47,268 bases of DNA from Curvibacter soli (GTDB lineage: Bacteria; Pseudomonadota; Gammaproteobacteria; Burkholderiales; Burkholderiaceae_C): NCBI RefSeq assembly GCF_029211125.1, contig NZ_JARGEN010000052.1:1-47268 (forward strand), given 5' to 3'. Below are positions 15,491 to 26,197 of the stretch, in pieces (the stretch's first letter is position 1; each line of letters begins with the position of its first letter). A program made the translations under genes and the position numbers. The notes beneath the pieces were generated by a model. The model did not search any database. It saw nothing but the letters and a program-made list of their open reading frames with translations, and had not been told where the DNA came from.

Positions 15491-16408
15491 ATGACCTCGA
15501 GCACGCATCCCCGCCCCTACGAATCCGTGCCCTCGCGCGCCGTGGCCTTCATCGGCCTGGGCGTGATGGGCTACCCCATGGCCGGTCACCTGGCGCTGGC
15601 CGGCCACCGCGTCACCGTCTACAACCGCACCGCCGCCAAGGCCCGGGCCTGGGTGGACGAGTTCCAGGCCACCGTGGCGCCGCGCCACGCCGCCACGCCG
15701 CGCGAGGCGGCGCAGGACGCCGACTTCGTGTTCTGCTGCGTGGGCAACGACGACGATCTGCGCTCCGTCACGCTGGGCGCCGACGGCGCCTTCGCCGGCA
15801 TGCGGGCGGGCACCATCTTCATCGACCACACCACCGACTCGGCCAACGTGGCGCGCGAGCTGTCCGCCACTGCGGCACAGGCGGGCCTGCAGTTCATCGA
15901 CGCTCCCGTCTCGGGCGGGCAGGCCGGCGCGCAGAACGGCCAGCTCACGGTCATGTGCGGCGGCGACCGGACCGCGTTCGACGCCATGCGCCCGCTGGCG
16001 CTGGCGTTCGCCAAGGCCGTGGCCCGCATGGGCGAAAGCGGCGCGGGCCAGTTGACCAAGATGGTCAACCAGATCTGCATCGCGGGCGTGGTGCAGGGCC
16101 TGGCCGAGGCCATCGCCTTCGGCCAGCGCGCGGGGCTGGACATCGACCTCGTGCTCGAAGTGATCGGCAAGGGCGCGGCGCAGAGTTGGCAAATGGACAA
16201 CCGCGGCAAGACCATGGCCGCAGGCCAGTTCGACTTCGGCTTCGCTGTGGACTGGATGCGCAAGGACCTGGGCCTGGTGCTCGACGAGGCCAGGCGCAAC
16301 GGCGCGCGCCTGCCCATGACGGCGCTGGTGGACCAGTTCTATGCCGACGTGCAGCAGATGGGCGGCCACCGCTGGGACACGTCGAGCCTGATCAAGCGTT
16401 TGGAATAA
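15491..16408 (+). CDS. 3-hydroxyisobutyrate dehydrogenase-family NAD(P) oxidoreductase
   Basis: The 305-residue protein belongs to the beta-hydroxyacid dehydrogenase family (MmsB, GarR, GlxR and relatives). The Rossmann motif GLGVMGYPMAGHL lies at about 22-34, the substrate-site motif DAPVSGGQAGAQNGQLTVM near 136-155, and the catalytic lysine in GAGQLTKMVNQI near 184-195. It would oxidise a 3-hydroxy acid or reduce a semialdehyde in the cytoplasm. The substrate cannot be decided, because sequence motifs do not separate tartronate semialdehyde from hydroxyisobutyrate enzymes here. The neighbours (pilU, dolP) give no metabolic clue. It ends in dispersed repeat R2. Confidence 0.88.
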   Translation: MTSSTHPRPYESVPSRAVAFIGLGVMGYPMAGHLALAGHRVTVYNRTAAKARAWVDEFQATVAPRHAATPREAAQDADFVFCCVGNDDDLRSVTLGADGAFAGMRAGTIFIDHTTDSANVARELSATAAQAGLQFIDAPVSGGQAGAQNGQLTVMCGGDRTAFDAMRPLALAFAKAVARMGESGAGQLTKMVNQICIAGVVQGLAEAIAFGQRAGLDIDLVLEVIGKGAAQSWQMDNRGKTMAAGQFDFGFAVDWMRKDLGLVLDEARRNGARLPMTALVDQFYADVQQMGGHRWDTSSLIKRLE

Positions 16409-16462
16409 AAAAGCCTGTGGCGCGCATGGCGCCTTCGGTGGCAGCTATTCTTTCAATAGCAG
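16405..16462 (+). repeat. Dispersed intergenic repeat, copy R2
   Basis: TTCGGTGGCAGCTATTC matches the right half of R1 and R4, while the left half is altered (GCCTGTGGCGCGCATGGCGCC). It contains the hairpin GCTATT / CTTTC / AATAGC (16444-16460). Sitting between convergent genes, it probably serves as a transcription-end structure for both. Confidence 0.6.
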
Positions 16463-16478
16463 CCGGCAAGCACGAACC

Positions 16479-17147
16479 TCAAGGCTCGCTGCGCTGGGCA
16501 TTGCCGGACGAGGCCGGCGCCTGCGTGCTCAGGCGCTGCAGTTCTTCCTCGCTGATGATCTCGAAGATGCGCACCACCTTCACCACGCCGCTCACGCCAC
16601 GCGCAATCTCGGTTGCGCGCTTGGCTTCGCGCTCGGTGACGCGGCCCATCAGGTACACCACGCCGCGCTCGGTCACGACCTTGAACGCATTGGAGAAGAG
16701 GTCCTTGGCGTCGACGAAACTCGCCTTGACCTTGCCGGAGATCAGCGTGTCGTTGGAGCGATCGCCCAGCGAGGACGGCGCGGCCACGACCAGCTCGTTG
16801 ACGATGCTGCGCACGTTCTCCACGCGCGCCACCGTCTGCTCGGCGGTCTGGCGGTCCTGCGCGGCGGACACCTCGCCGGTGAGCAGCACCTGCCGGTTGA
16901 AGCTCGTGACGTTGATGTGCGCGCGCTCGCCCAGGGTTTCGCGCAGGCGGTTGGACGCGCGCAGCTCGATGCCCTGATCCTCCAACTGCGCGCCCGAGGT
17001 GCGGCGGTCGGTGGCGATCAGCCCGGTGGCCACGGCGCCGCCCACGACCAGCGGAAAGCATGCCGTCAGGCTGCCGGCCGCCGCAGCCGCGGCGAGCGCC
17101 GCGCAGGCCGCGCGCGCCAGGCGCGATAGGGTTGTGTTGTCGATCAT
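16479..17147 (-). CDS. dolP: BON-domain outer-membrane lipoprotein (DolP/YraP-like)
   Basis: The 222-residue protein has an N-terminal lipoprotein signal with lipobox LTAC near residue 30 (AGSLTACFPLVVGGAVATG), then two BON domains (~55-125 and ~130-195; HINVTSFNRQVLLTGEVSAA and DLFSNAFKVVTERGVVYLMG). DolP-type proteins sit on the inner face of the outer membrane, bind anionic phospholipid and support envelope integrity. Its start overlaps the stop of the SIS-domain gene (ATGA at 17144-17147), as expected for the conserved yraN-diaA-dolP block. The C-terminal ~25 residues are polar and probably disordered. Confidence 0.88.
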   Translation of the reverse strand: MIDNTTLSRLARAACAALAAAAAAGSLTACFPLVVGGAVATGLIATDRRTSGAQLEDQGIELRASNRLRETLGERAHINVTSFNRQVLLTGEVSAAQDRQTAEQTVARVENVRSIVNELVVAAPSSLGDRSNDTLISGKVKASFVDAKDLFSNAFKVVTERGVVYLMGRVTEREAKRATEIARGVSGVVKVVRIFEIISEEELQRLSTQAPASSGNAQRSEP

Positions 17148-17734
17148 GTAGGAAGCTCCTGTTCACCAAGTAATTGGGCATCCACGCCGTCGCAGATGCA
17201 GTGCAGCGCCAGCAGGTGCAGCTCGCGGATGCGGGCCGTGCGGGTATGGGGCACGCCGATGTGCACGTCGGTTTCGCGCAGCAGCCCGGCCAGGCGCCCG
17301 CCGCTCTGCCCCGTCAGGGCCACCACGGTCATTTCGCGCTCGTGGGCGGCGACCACGGCTTCGGCGAGGTTGTCGGACTCGCCGCTCGGCGTCAGCGCCA
17401 GCAGCACGTCGCCGGCCTGGCCCAGCGCGCGCACCTGGCGCGCGAACATCTGCGCGGGGGAGCCTCCCGCCGTCAGCACCGCACCGTCGGCCGGCAGCGC
17501 GATCGCAGCCAGCTCGGGGCGCTCGCGCTCGAAACGGCCCACGAAATCGGCGGCGAAACCCAGGGCCGTCGCAGCCGCCGCGCCGTTGCCGCAGGCCAGC
17601 ACCTTGCCGCCGCTGGTCACGCAGGCCAGCATGGCCTGGATGGCGGCTTCGATAGGCTTGGAAAGCGTCTGGGCAGCCTGGTAGATGAGGTCCGCACTGT
17701 CGACGAAATGCTGTTGGATGCGTTGCTCAAGCAT
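17144..17734 (-). CDS. diaA: SIS-domain protein, DiaA / phosphoheptose-isomerase-like
   Basis: The 196-residue protein has one SIS domain: GGKVLACGNGAAAATALGFA, GDVLLALTPSGESDNLAEAV and VVALTGQSGGRLAGLL. Two functions exist in the family. GmhA makes heptose precursors and DiaA binds DnaA to promote initiation. Synteny (yraN upstream, BON lipoprotein downstream, rsmI divergent) equals the E. coli yraN-diaA-yraP order and favours DiaA. ACGNGAAAATA differs from GmhA's usual GNGGSxxDA. ATG 17734 is used; the longer frame upstream has no domain. Its stop overlaps the dolP start. Confidence 0.8.
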   Translation of the reverse strand: MLEQRIQQHFVDSADLIYQAAQTLSKPIEAAIQAMLACVTSGGKVLACGNGAAAATALGFAADFVGRFERERPELAAIALPADGAVLTAGGSPAQMFARQVRALGQAGDVLLALTPSGESDNLAEAVVAAHEREMTVVALTGQSGGRLAGLLRETDVHIGVPHTRTARIRELHLLALHCICDGVDAQLLGEQELPT

Positions 17735-17856
17735 GGGGGGCGATGATACCCGCGGGCCCTTGCGCACCTGTTTCTCATGGTGTCTGCGCGCCGCCCGCAT
17801 CGCATGAAACCGGCACACCCCAGGCCAGCGGCGCAGCCGCTCGGAGGGTGGCGACT

Positions 17857-18249
17857 TCATCCGGCATCGAAAGCGGCGCGCAGCCACTCCACGCCGCCGT
17901 CCTCGACCAGCACCACGTCGAAGCGGCAGGGCGGCGGCGCGCCCAGGCGCATCAGGTAGTGGCGCGCGGCGAAGACGATGCGCCGCTGCTTGGCAGCGCC
18001 GATGCTCGCGCCCGCGCCGCCATGGCGCGCGTCGCGGCGGCGGCGCACCTCCACGAACACCAGCGTGCCATCGCGCTCGCGCAGCACGAGGTCGATCTCG
18101 CCGCCGCCGCGCCCGAGCGTCCGATAATTGCGTTCCACCAGCCGCAGGCCCGCCGCCTGCAAATGCGCCAGGGCCTGCGCCTCGGCGGCATCGCCGAGCT
18201 GTTTGGTGGTGACCCGTTTTCCGCCAGCCGCTTTCCCAAGGAAATTCAT
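17857..18249 (-). CDS. yraN: YraN/UPF0102 endonuclease-like protein
   Basis: The 130-residue protein has the YraN core: GDAAEAQALAHLQAAGLRLV, ERNYRTLGRGGGEIDLVLRE and GTLVFVEVRRRRDARHGGA. The Glu, Asp and Glu-Val-Arg residues correspond to the restriction-endonuclease-like active site of the family. It is a predicted nuclease whose biological role is unsettled. ATG 18249 is the simplest start; an ATG at 18258 would add three residues. The start codon lies on top of the rsmI start on the other strand, so 5' leaders of the two mRNAs must be complementary. Confidence 0.9.
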   Translation of the reverse strand: MNFLGKAAGGKRVTTKQLGDAAEAQALAHLQAAGLRLVERNYRTLGRGGGEIDLVLRERDGTLVFVEVRRRRDARHGGAGASIGAAKQRRIVFAARHYLMRLGAPPPCRFDVVLVEDGGVEWLRAAFDAG

Positions 18250-19190
18250 TGAGCGCATCCTTCGCTTCCGCGTTGCAGGCCGCCCGCGAGGCCGCCGCCG
18301 CGCAGCATTATCCGCAGGGCGCGCTGTACGTCGTGGCCACGCCCATCGGCAACCTGGCCGACATCACGCTGCGCGCGCTGCACGTGCTGCAGCTCGCCGA
18401 CACCATCGCCTGCGAGGACACGCGCCACACCCAGACGCTGCTGCGCGCCTACGGCATCGACCGCCCGAACGGCCAGTTGATCGCGCTGCACCAGCACAAC
18501 GAGGCGCAGGCCGCCCAGGCGGTGGTGGAGCGCCTGCGGCAGGGCCAGCGCGTGGCCTATGCGAGCGATGCGGGCACGCCCGGCGTGAGCGACCCCGGCG
18601 CGCGCCTGGCCGCCGCCGTGCAGGCAGCCGGCCTGCCGCTGGTGCCGCTGCCGGGCGCCAGCAGCGTCACCGCGGCGCTCAGCGTGGCCGGCGCCTGGGC
18701 GCCCGGGGCGCAGGCGGGTGGCTTCGTGTTCATGGGCTTTCTGCCCACCAAGGCCGGCGAGCGCCAGGCCGCCGCGCAGCGCATCGCCGCCGAGCCCGCC
18801 GCCGTCGTGCTGCTGGAGGCGCCGCACCGCATCGAGGACCTGGCGCGGGCCCTGGCGCCGCTGGGCGAGCGCCCGGTGACGCTGGGCCGCGAGCTGACCA
18901 AGCAGTTCGAAGAGATCGCCACCCTGCCCGCGCACGCCATACCCGCGTGGCTGGCCGCCCAGCCCCAGCGCACGCGCGGCGAGTTCGTGGTGGTGGTCCA
19001 TCCCGCGCCGCCGCCTGCGCATGGCGAGGAAGACGGCCTGCGGGTGCTGCAACTGCTGCTGGCCGAGCTGCCCGTGAAAACCGCGGTGCGCCTGGCCGCC
19101 GGCATCACCGGCGCGCCGCGCAACGGGCTGTACGACGCGGCCTTGCGCATGCAGCGCGGCGATGCGGGCGGCGATGCGGGCGAGCCCTGA
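18249..19190 (+). CDS. rsmI: 16S rRNA (cytidine1402-2'-O)-methyltransferase RsmI
   Basis: The 313-residue tetrapyrrole-methylase-fold enzyme methylates C1402 in the ribosomal P site using SAM. Motifs are LYVVATPIGNLADITLRALH, ACEDTRHTQTLLRAYGI, YASDAGTPGVSDPGARL, PLPGASSVTAALSVAG and FMGFLPTKAGER. The start is TTG at 18249, preceded by AAGGA at 18238-18242 with a six-base spacer; no in-frame ATG precedes the conserved core. About 20 residues separate this start from the core, a normal length. It is divergent to yraN, with overlapping start codons. Confidence 0.95.
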   Translation: MSASFASALQAAREAAAAQHYPQGALYVVATPIGNLADITLRALHVLQLADTIACEDTRHTQTLLRAYGIDRPNGQLIALHQHNEAQAAQAVVERLRQGQRVAYASDAGTPGVSDPGARLAAAVQAAGLPLVPLPGASSVTAALSVAGAWAPGAQAGGFVFMGFLPTKAGERQAAAQRIAAEPAAVVLLEAPHRIEDLARALAPLGERPVTLGRELTKQFEEIATLPAHAIPAWLAAQPQRTRGEFVVVVHPAPPPAHGEEDGLRVLQLLLAELPVKTAVRLAAGITGAPRNGLYDAALRMQRGDAGGDAGEP

Positions 19191-19332
19191 CGCACAGGCC
19201 GTTGGCAAAACTTTACCCGGGCTTTTCCATTTCTCCACAAGCCCGCCGTGCCGGGGCGGCACACTGTGGGCCTCGTAGGCTGCGTGCAGGCCAAGCAAGG
19301 CCATCGCGCGGCGGCATTCGCCAGGGAGCAGC

Positions 19333-20553
19333 ATGTTCAAGAAAATTCCAGCATTGCGCATCGCCATCGCCCTCGCGGCCCTGGCCGCCGTCGGGGTCGG
19401 CGTCAGGATGTACTTCTTCCCGGCGGCGGCGCCCCCGCGCTACGTGACGGCCACCGCCACGAAGGCCGATCTTGAAGACGCAGTGCTCGCCAGCGGCACG
19501 CTGCAGGCGTTCAAGCAGGTCAGCGTGGGCGCGCAGGCCTCGGGCCAGATCAAGCGGCTGGCGGTGGCGCTGGGCGACACGGTGAAGAAGGGCCAGCTCA
19601 TCGCCGAGATCGACTCGCTGACGCAGCAGAACAACCTGCAGAACGCCGAGGCCGCGCTCGACAACGTGCGCGCCCAGCTCGCGCAGCGCCAGGCCATGCT
19701 GCGGCAGGCCGAGCTGGCCTACCAGCGCCAGCAGACGCTGCTGGCCGCCGACGCCGGCTCGCGCCAGGCGTTCGAGGACGCCGAGGCCACGCTGGCCACC
19801 ACGCGCGCGGAGATAGCCGCGCTGCAGGCGCAGATCAAGCAGGCCGGCATCACGGCGGACACGGCACGCGTGAACCTGGGCTATACCAAGATCGTGGCGC
19901 CTCTGGACGGCGTAGTGGTCGCCACCATCGTGCAGGAGGGCCAGACCGTCAACGCCAACCAGACCACGCCCACCATCATCAAGCTGGCGCAGCTCGACAC
20001 CATGACCATCAAGGCCCAGATCTCGGAGGCCGACGTGGTGCGCGTGCAGCCGGGCCAGGAGGTGTACTTCACCATCCTCGGCGAACCCGACCAGCGCTAC
20101 TACGCCACGCTGCGCGCGGTCGAGCCGGCGCCCGACTCGATCTCCACCGAAAGCTCGTTGTCCACGTCCTCCAGCAGCTCCAGCAGCACGGCGATCTACT
20201 ACAACGGCCTGTTCGACGTGCCCAACCCCGAGGGCAAGCTGCGCATCTCGATGACGGCGCAGGTCTCCATCGTGCGCGCGCAGGCCAGGGACACGCTGAC
20301 CATCCCCGCCTCGGCCCTGGGCCTGCGCGACAAGGAAGGCCGCTACGTGGTGCGCGTGGTCGGCCCCGACGGGCAGGCCGCGCCGCGCAAGATCAAGGTA
20401 GGCATGAACAACAACGTGAGCGCCCAGGTGCTCGACGGCCTGAAGGAAGGCGACAAGGTGGTGCTGGGCGAGGCGGCGGCGGGTGCGGGTTCGGGTGCGG
20501 GCACGGGCACGGGCGCCGCGCCGCGCCGCATGGGCCCGTCGATGCGGTTGTGA
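19333..20553 (+). CDS. macA: MacA-like periplasmic adaptor of an ABC efflux pump
   Basis: The 406-residue protein has an N-terminal membrane anchor ([20 protein letters not shown]), a lipoyl-like half motif ([20 protein letters not shown]), a long coiled-coil hairpin (~100-175), the second lipoyl half ([20 protein letters not shown]) and a beta-barrel. It bridges MacB with the outer-membrane factor encoded downstream. A Ser/Thr-rich stretch lies near 272-285, and the C-terminus is Gly/Ala/Thr-rich ([18 protein letters not shown]); both are probably disordered. The gene begins a three-gene exporter operon. By homology the cargo may be macrolides, peptides or a siderophore (PvdRT-OpmQ-like), which cannot be decided here. 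Confidence 0.92.
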   Translation: MFKKIPALRIAIALAALAAVGVGVRMYFFPAAAPPRYVTATATKADLEDAVLASGTLQAFKQVSVGAQASGQIKRLAVALGDTVKKGQLIAEIDSLTQQNNLQNAEAALDNVRAQLAQRQAMLRQAELAYQRQQTLLAADAGSRQAFEDAEATLATTRAEIAALQAQIKQAGITADTARVNLGYTKIVAPLDGVVVATIVQEGQTVNANQTTPTIIKLAQLDTMTIKAQISEADVVRVQPGQEVYFTILGEPDQRYYATLRAVEPAPDSISTESSLSTSSSSSSSTAIYYNGLFDVPNPEGKLRISMTAQVSIVRAQARDTLTIPASALGLRDKEGRYVVRVVGPDGQAAPRKIKVGMNNNVSAQVLDGLKEGDKVVLGEAAAGAGSGAGTGTGAAPRRMGPSMRL

Positions 20554-20566
20554 CCGGGGCCCGCGC

Positions 20567-22578
<2,012 letters not shown>

Positions 22579-22582
<4 letters not shown>

Positions 22583-23991
22583 AGAACAAGCGCAATCCCC
22601 TCGCCGCCGGCCTGCTCGGGCTGGCCTTGCTGCTCGGCGGCTGCGCCGGCGCGCCGGCGCCCTACGGCGCGCCGGTCACCGCCATGCCTGCGCAGTGGCG
22701 CCATGCCGGCGCCGACACGCTCGACGCGCAGGCCGCCACCGGCGCATGGTGGAAGGCTTTCGGCGACCCCGCGCTCGACGCGCTGGAGGAAGAGGCGCTG
22801 GCGCGCAACAACGACCTGGCCGCCGCGGCCATCCGTGTGCGCCGCGCCCAACTGCAGGCACGCCTGGCCGAGAACCGCCCGGCCTTCAGCGGCAGCGTGA
22901 ACAGCTCGGCCGGCCGCAGCCTCGACGGCGGCGGCTCCACGCACAGCAGTGCGGCGACGCTGGGCGCGAGCTACGAGATCGACCTGTGGAGCCGCATCGG
23001 CAGCCAGACCGACGCCGCGCGCTGGGAGGCGCTGGCGACCGTGCAGGACCGCGAGAGCGCGGCCCAGGCGCTGGCCGGCACCACGGCCACGCTGTACTGG
23101 CAGATCGCCTACCTGAACCAGCGCGTGAACGCCGCCGTCCAGAGCATCGCCTACGCCGAGCGGACGCTGCAACTGGTGCAGGCGCAGTACGGCGCGGGCT
23201 CCGTCTCGTCGCTCGAAGTGGCCGAAGCGCGCCAGAGCGTGGCGAGCCAGAAGGCCGCGCTGTCGCAACTGCAGCAGCAGTACGTGGAAACCGCGAACGC
23301 GCTGGCGCTGCTGTTCGACGGTGCGGCGACGGGCCCCGGGGCGCCGGGCTGGAGCGCGCCGCAGGCCCTGCCCGGCGGCCCGCTGCCCGCCGTGGACGCG
23401 GGCCTGCCCGCCGCCCTGCTGGGCCGCCGTCCCGACCTGCGCGCCGCCGAGCTGCGGCTGCGCGAGGCGCTCGCCAACGTGGACGCCACGCGGGCGAGCT
23501 ACTACCCCGCGCTCTCGCTCACCGGCAGCCTGGGCAGCTCCAGCGGGGCGCTGGCCAACGTGCTGCAGAACCCCGTGGCCGCGCTCGGCGCCGGGCTGAC
23601 GCTGCCCTTCCTGCAGTTCACCGAGATGAGGCTCAACACCGAAATCTCGCGCACCCAGTACGAGGAAGCGGTGGTCAACTTCCGGCAGACGCTCTACACC
23701 GCCCTCGGCGACGTGGACAACGCGCTGTCCGCGCGCCGCCAGTACGAGGAGCAGGCCGCGCAACTGGCGCAGTCGCTGGCCGATGCACGCACCGCCGAGC
23801 GGCTCTACGAGGTGCGCTACCGCAGCGGCGCGGTGTCGCTCAACGTGTGGCTGGATGCGCAGGAGAAGCGCCGCAACGCCGAGATCGCGCTGGCCGAGAA
23901 CCGCTTCAACCGCCTGGCGAACCACGCCACGCTGTTCCAGGCGCTGGGCGGCGGCATGCCGCCCGGCACCGAAACGCTATCGAATAGATAG
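22579..23991 (+). CDS. NodT-type outer-membrane efflux lipoprotein
   Basis: The 470-residue TolC-family channel has a lipoprotein signal (lipobox LLGGC, Cys near residue 22) and two OEP repeats. Motifs are [57 protein letters not shown] and [14 protein letters not shown]. It forms the trimeric outer-membrane exit duct for the upstream MacA-MacB pair; the start overlaps the macB stop. The last codons (SNR and stop) lie inside dispersed repeat R3, whose hairpin spans the stop codon, so the C-terminal end may have been altered by the repeat. Confidence 0.93.
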
Positions 23992-24045
23992 CTGCAACCG
24001 CAGGTAGAATAAGCGCTGGAGGCCAATTTCTATCTAAAAATCAGC
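23976..24045 (-). repeat. Dispersed intergenic repeat, copy R3
   Basis: Read on the minus strand it gives GGCCTCCAGCGCTTATTC and then CTGCGGTTGCAGCTATC. The plus strand also forms GCTATC / GAATA / GATAGC (23976-23992), which includes the stop codon of the outer-membrane factor gene. It lies between convergent genes and probably acts as the shared 3' end. Confidence 0.65.
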
Positions 24046-24074
24046 CGCGCGCCCGCCAGCCGCGGAGGCGGGCC

Positions 24075-25346
24075 TCAGCGCGTGGCGCCCCTGCCCGCCG
24101 CATAGGCCAGCCCCGCGGCCACGCCGCCGAACAGGTCGCCCTCGACCAGCGGCGTGTCGGGGAAGGCGCCGCGCAGCGCATGCTGGAACGGCCGCAATGC
24201 CGACGAGCCGCCCGTGAGGTAGATCGCGCCCAGCGCGCCCTGCGGCAATCCGGCGCGGCGCAGGCATTCCTGCGCGCAGGCCACCACCTGCGCGAGGCGC
24301 TCGGCCAGGTGGCGCGCCATGCCGGCCTGCGACAGCGGCGCGCCCAGATCCGGCGCGACGAAGCCGAGGTCGATGCGCCCGTCCTCGCCCGAGAGCGAGC
24401 CCGCGATCTTCGCGCGCTCCACCTCCGCCGCGACGCGGTGGCCCAGCCGTTCCTCGAGGACCGTCATCAGCCGCGCGTGCAACTGCGGGTCGCGGTAGTC
24501 GCCACGCAGCGCGCGCGCCTCGCGCACGGCCTGCGGCGCGTAGAGCCAGTGGATCAGGTGCCAGGTGGACAGGTCGAAGAACACGCGGCTGGGCACCTCG
24601 CGCCCGTGCGGCCCCGTGTGGCGGTAGCCGAGCAGCGGCATCGCCAGCTCCAGGTTGAGCCGGTGGTCGAAGTCGGTGCCGCCGATGTGCACGCCGCTCG
24701 TGGCGAGGATGTCATCGGCGCGCTCGGCCCGCACCGCGCGCTTCGGGCCCAGGCGCACCACGGTGAAGTCGGAGGTGCCGCCGCCGATGTCCACGATCAG
24801 CACCAGCGATTCGCGCTCTACGCGCCGTTCGTAGTCGAAGGCCGCGGCGATGGGCTCCATCTGGAACGTCACGTCGCCCAGGCCGGCGGCCTGCGCGGCC
24901 TCGCGCAGCGAGGCTTGCGCCTGCCGGTCGCGCGCCGCGTCGCCATCCACGAAGTGCACCGGCCGCCCGATCACCACGCGCCGGGGCGCGCGGCCCATCG
25001 TGGCCTCGGCGCGCGCCGCCAGTTCGCGCAGGAAGCGCGCGATGATGTCCTGAAAGCTCACCAGTTCCCCGTGCACCGCCGTCTTTTCCTGCAGCAGCGC
25101 GCTGCCCAGCAGGCTCTTGAGCGAGCGCATCAGCCGCCCCTCGGTGCCCGCGAGGTATTGCGCCATCGCGGCGCGCCCGAAGTGCGTGGTGTGCTCCTCG
25201 AAATTGAAGAACAGCGCCGTGGGCATGGCCGTGGCCGCGCCTTCGAGCGCGATAGGGTGCGCCATGCCGTCGCTGCCGAGCATCGCCATGGCGGAATTGG
25301 AAGTGCCGAAGTCGATGCCGAGGAAAGCGGAGGCAGGGTTGCTCAT
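24075..25346 (-). CDS. Hsp70-family protein (YegD-like)
   Basis: The 423-residue protein has the Hsp70/actin ATPase fold: phosphate 1 GIDFGTSNSAMAML, phosphate 2 LVLIVDIGGGTSDFTVVRLG, adenosine IYLTGGSSALRPFQHAL. It lacks the substrate-binding domain and C-terminal lid of DnaK (~640 residues), as does E. coli YegD. IGRPVHFVDGDAARDRQAQA and MEPIAAAFDYERR are typical of the YegD subgroup. The biological role and client are not known. It is separated from tRNA-Arg by 77 bp with nothing recognisable between. Confidence 0.92.
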   Translation of the reverse strand: MSNPASAFLGIDFGTSNSAMAMLGSDGMAHPIALEGAATAMPTALFFNFEEHTTHFGRAAMAQYLAGTEGRLMRSLKSLLGSALLQEKTAVHGELVSFQDIIARFLRELAARAEATMGRAPRRVVIGRPVHFVDGDAARDRQAQASLREAAQAAGLGDVTFQMEPIAAAFDYERRVERESLVLIVDIGGGTSDFTVVRLGPKRAVRAERADDILATSGVHIGGTDFDHRLNLELAMPLLGYRHTGPHGREVPSRVFFDLSTWHLIHWLYAPQAVREARALRGDYRDPQLHARLMTVLEERLGHRVAAEVERAKIAGSLSGEDGRIDLGFVAPDLGAPLSQAGMARHLAERLAQVVACAQECLRRAGLPQGALGAIYLTGGSSALRPFQHALRGAFPDTPLVEGDLFGGVAAGLAYAAGRGATR

Positions 25347-25423
25347 GTGCCGGTGGAGTGGATGGGAATGCCCGTGCCGCCATCGGAAAACCCCGCGATG
25401 CCGGGATTCTTGAGCATATTGAC

Positions 25424-25498
25424 TGGTCCCGCCGCCAGGAATCGAACCTGGATCTCAGCCTTCGGAGGGCCGAATTCTATCCGTTGAAATACAGCGAG
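25424..25498 (-). tRNA. tRNA-Arg (anticodon CCG)
   Basis: The minus strand folds as a complete cloverleaf. The acceptor stem CTCGCTG / CGGCGGG contains two G-U pairs. The D-arm loop is AACGGATA, with a weak stem. The anticodon stem CGGCC / GGCTG carries loop CTCCGAA (anticodon CCG at 25463-25465). The T-stem CCAGG / CCTGG carries loop TTCGATT. The discriminator is A and CCA is encoded (25424-25426). It reads CGG codons. No integrase or element adjoins it. Confidence 0.93.
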
Positions 25499-25650
25499 AA
25501 GCGGATAGATTGTAGCCGCCCGCCGCATGGCTGCGCCCTGGTGCCGACGCAGGCGGCCATGTGCGCAAAAGCGCGCGGTTCGGGCTGCTTTCCGGGCCAT
25601 CGGGACATGCCGGCCCCGCCACAATCGACGACAGACGGAGAGGAACACCC

Positions 25651-26028
25651 ATGAACCTGCAATACCAGCTCAAGGCCGGCAGCTACTACCTGTACGACAT
25701 GCGCGAGCACCCGAGCGCCGTGACCGGCGAGCGGCGCTTCAAGCTCAAGACGGACACCGTGGCCATCGCTTTCGACAAGCACACCGGCGAGGTGCACCAG
25801 CACGGCTGCCCCATGCGCATCCAGTCCTGGGCCAGCACCATGCGCCGGCGTCTGCGCGCGGCGGGCGCCTGGGCACAGGCGGAGGACATCGTCGTCGTCT
25901 CCGGCCCGCTGCCGGTCGACGAGATCAACAAATGCCTCGGGGTCGCGGGCTACTGCCGCCGCCTGCTGGGCCGGCTGCCGAGCCTGCCGCACGGCAAGCT
26001 GCAGGCGCCCACGCCGCGCTACGCGTGA
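25651..26028 (+). CDS. Small conserved-looking protein of unknown function
   Basis: The 125-residue basic protein begins MNLQYQLKAGSYYLYDMREH after a GGAGAGGA ribosome-binding site at 25637-25644. Features are FKLKTDTVAIAFDKHTGEVH, HGCPMRIQSWASTMRRRLRA and a C-terminal helix around CLGVAGYCRRLLGRLPSLP. Three cysteines do not form a known metal motif. There is no signal peptide or membrane helix. CACAAT at 25619-25624 could be a -10 element. I do not recognise a family. Codon use and length look like a real gene, and it stands alone between tRNA-Arg and the helicase gene. Confidence 0.65.
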   Translation: MNLQYQLKAGSYYLYDMREHPSAVTGERRFKLKTDTVAIAFDKHTGEVHQHGCPMRIQSWASTMRRRLRAAGAWAQAEDIVVVSGPLPVDEINKCLGVAGYCRRLLGRLPSLPHGKLQAPTPRYA

Positions 26029-26197
26029 AAGCCCCGGGCCTGCACGAGGCTCGGCGATAATCGCTGGGCCCCGCCGCACGCCGCCCTTGGCGGGGGACAT
26101 ATATCGCATATATCCCTTCTTCCATGCGCCACCCCATTTCCGTTGCCCTGTCGATTTCACGCCAGGCGAACCGCGCGGCCATGACGCGGGCCGGCTG

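Noticed and set aside
25424-25498. tRNA-Arg as an attachment site of an integrated element
   Set aside because: No integrase gene and no second copy of the tRNA 3' end is found in the window.
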